Virus record (IMG/VR): IMGVR_UViG_3300009008_000058
Location: 1 to 50,460 of that record
Length of the DNA: 50,460 nt
Direction: 5' to 3' (one strand)
DNA from: a virus
The position numbers and the translations under genes are program-made. The notes under the pieces are model-generated. The model made no database searches. It was not told the origin of the DNA and saw nothing but the letters and a program-made list of their open reading frames with translations. Shown in pieces: positions 50,458 through 50,460 of the stretch. Each line of letters opens with the position of its first letter. Position 1 is the first letter of the stretch.

Positions 50458-50460
50458 TTA

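Overview
This window is part of the genome of a marine, T4-like contractile-tailed phage. The DNA is AT-rich and very tightly packed. It carries recognisable counterparts of T4 gp4, gp5, gp6, gp8, gp25, gp26, gp27, gp29, gp32, gp33, gp48, gp53, gp54 and gp59. The phage-specific late promoter word TATAAATA lies upstream of late genes. The fiber genes, the DUF4815 protein and several small conserved genes are of the kind found in cyanophages and SAR11 (pelagi-) phages. No photosynthesis gene is present, so the host cannot be fixed from this window; a low-GC marine bacterium is an inference. All functional calls come from reading motifs and gene order, with no database search.

Layout. 1-3.6 kb (minus): a truncated membrane protein, a methyltransferase-like protein, a U32-peptidase-like Fe-S TIM-barrel protein and two unknown, probably virion-associated proteins. 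3.6-12.6 kb (minus): a collagen-repeat fiber, two very long repetitive fibers and a short fiber protein. 12.7-19.3 kb: an insert of non-structural enzymes with three GT8-like glycosyltransferases, a radical SAM enzyme with an unknown partner, two SAM-methyltransferase-like proteins, a sulfotransferase-like protein and a 2OG-Fe(II)-oxygenase-like protein. 19.3-30.4 kb (minus): more fiber/adhesin genes, split by a bidirectional terminator near 20.86 kb, and a 1655-residue DUF4815-type protein. 30.4-40.3 kb (minus): baseplate genes in the order gp48, gp53, gp27, gp5, PAAR tip, gp25, gp6, a protein at the gp7 position, gp8. 40.4-45.1 kb (plus): gp4, an unknown late gene, gp54-like tube initiator, gp26 with a possible -1 frameshift extension, and the tape measure gp29. 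45.1-50.5 kb (minus): gp32, gp59, gp33 and small early genes, interrupted by a GIY-YIG and an HNH endonuclease gene.

How it works together. Early genes are served by host-type promoters with a TTTAC-N17/18-TATAATATA core. gp33 is the late co-activator that with a gp55-type sigma (not in this window) would switch on TATAAATA promoters driving the divergent baseplate/fiber (minus) and neck/tube (plus) operons from a 52-bp intergenic region. The most interesting points are: a candidate programmed -1 frameshift between gp26 and a tail-chaperone extension just before the tape measure gene; an apparent set of leaderless late (and one early) mRNAs; a sugar/sulfate/hydroxyl/radical-SAM modification cassette embedded among Thr-, Tyr- and collagen-rich fiber genes; and a duplicated hairpin-plus-promoter module bracketing two homing-type endonuclease genes.
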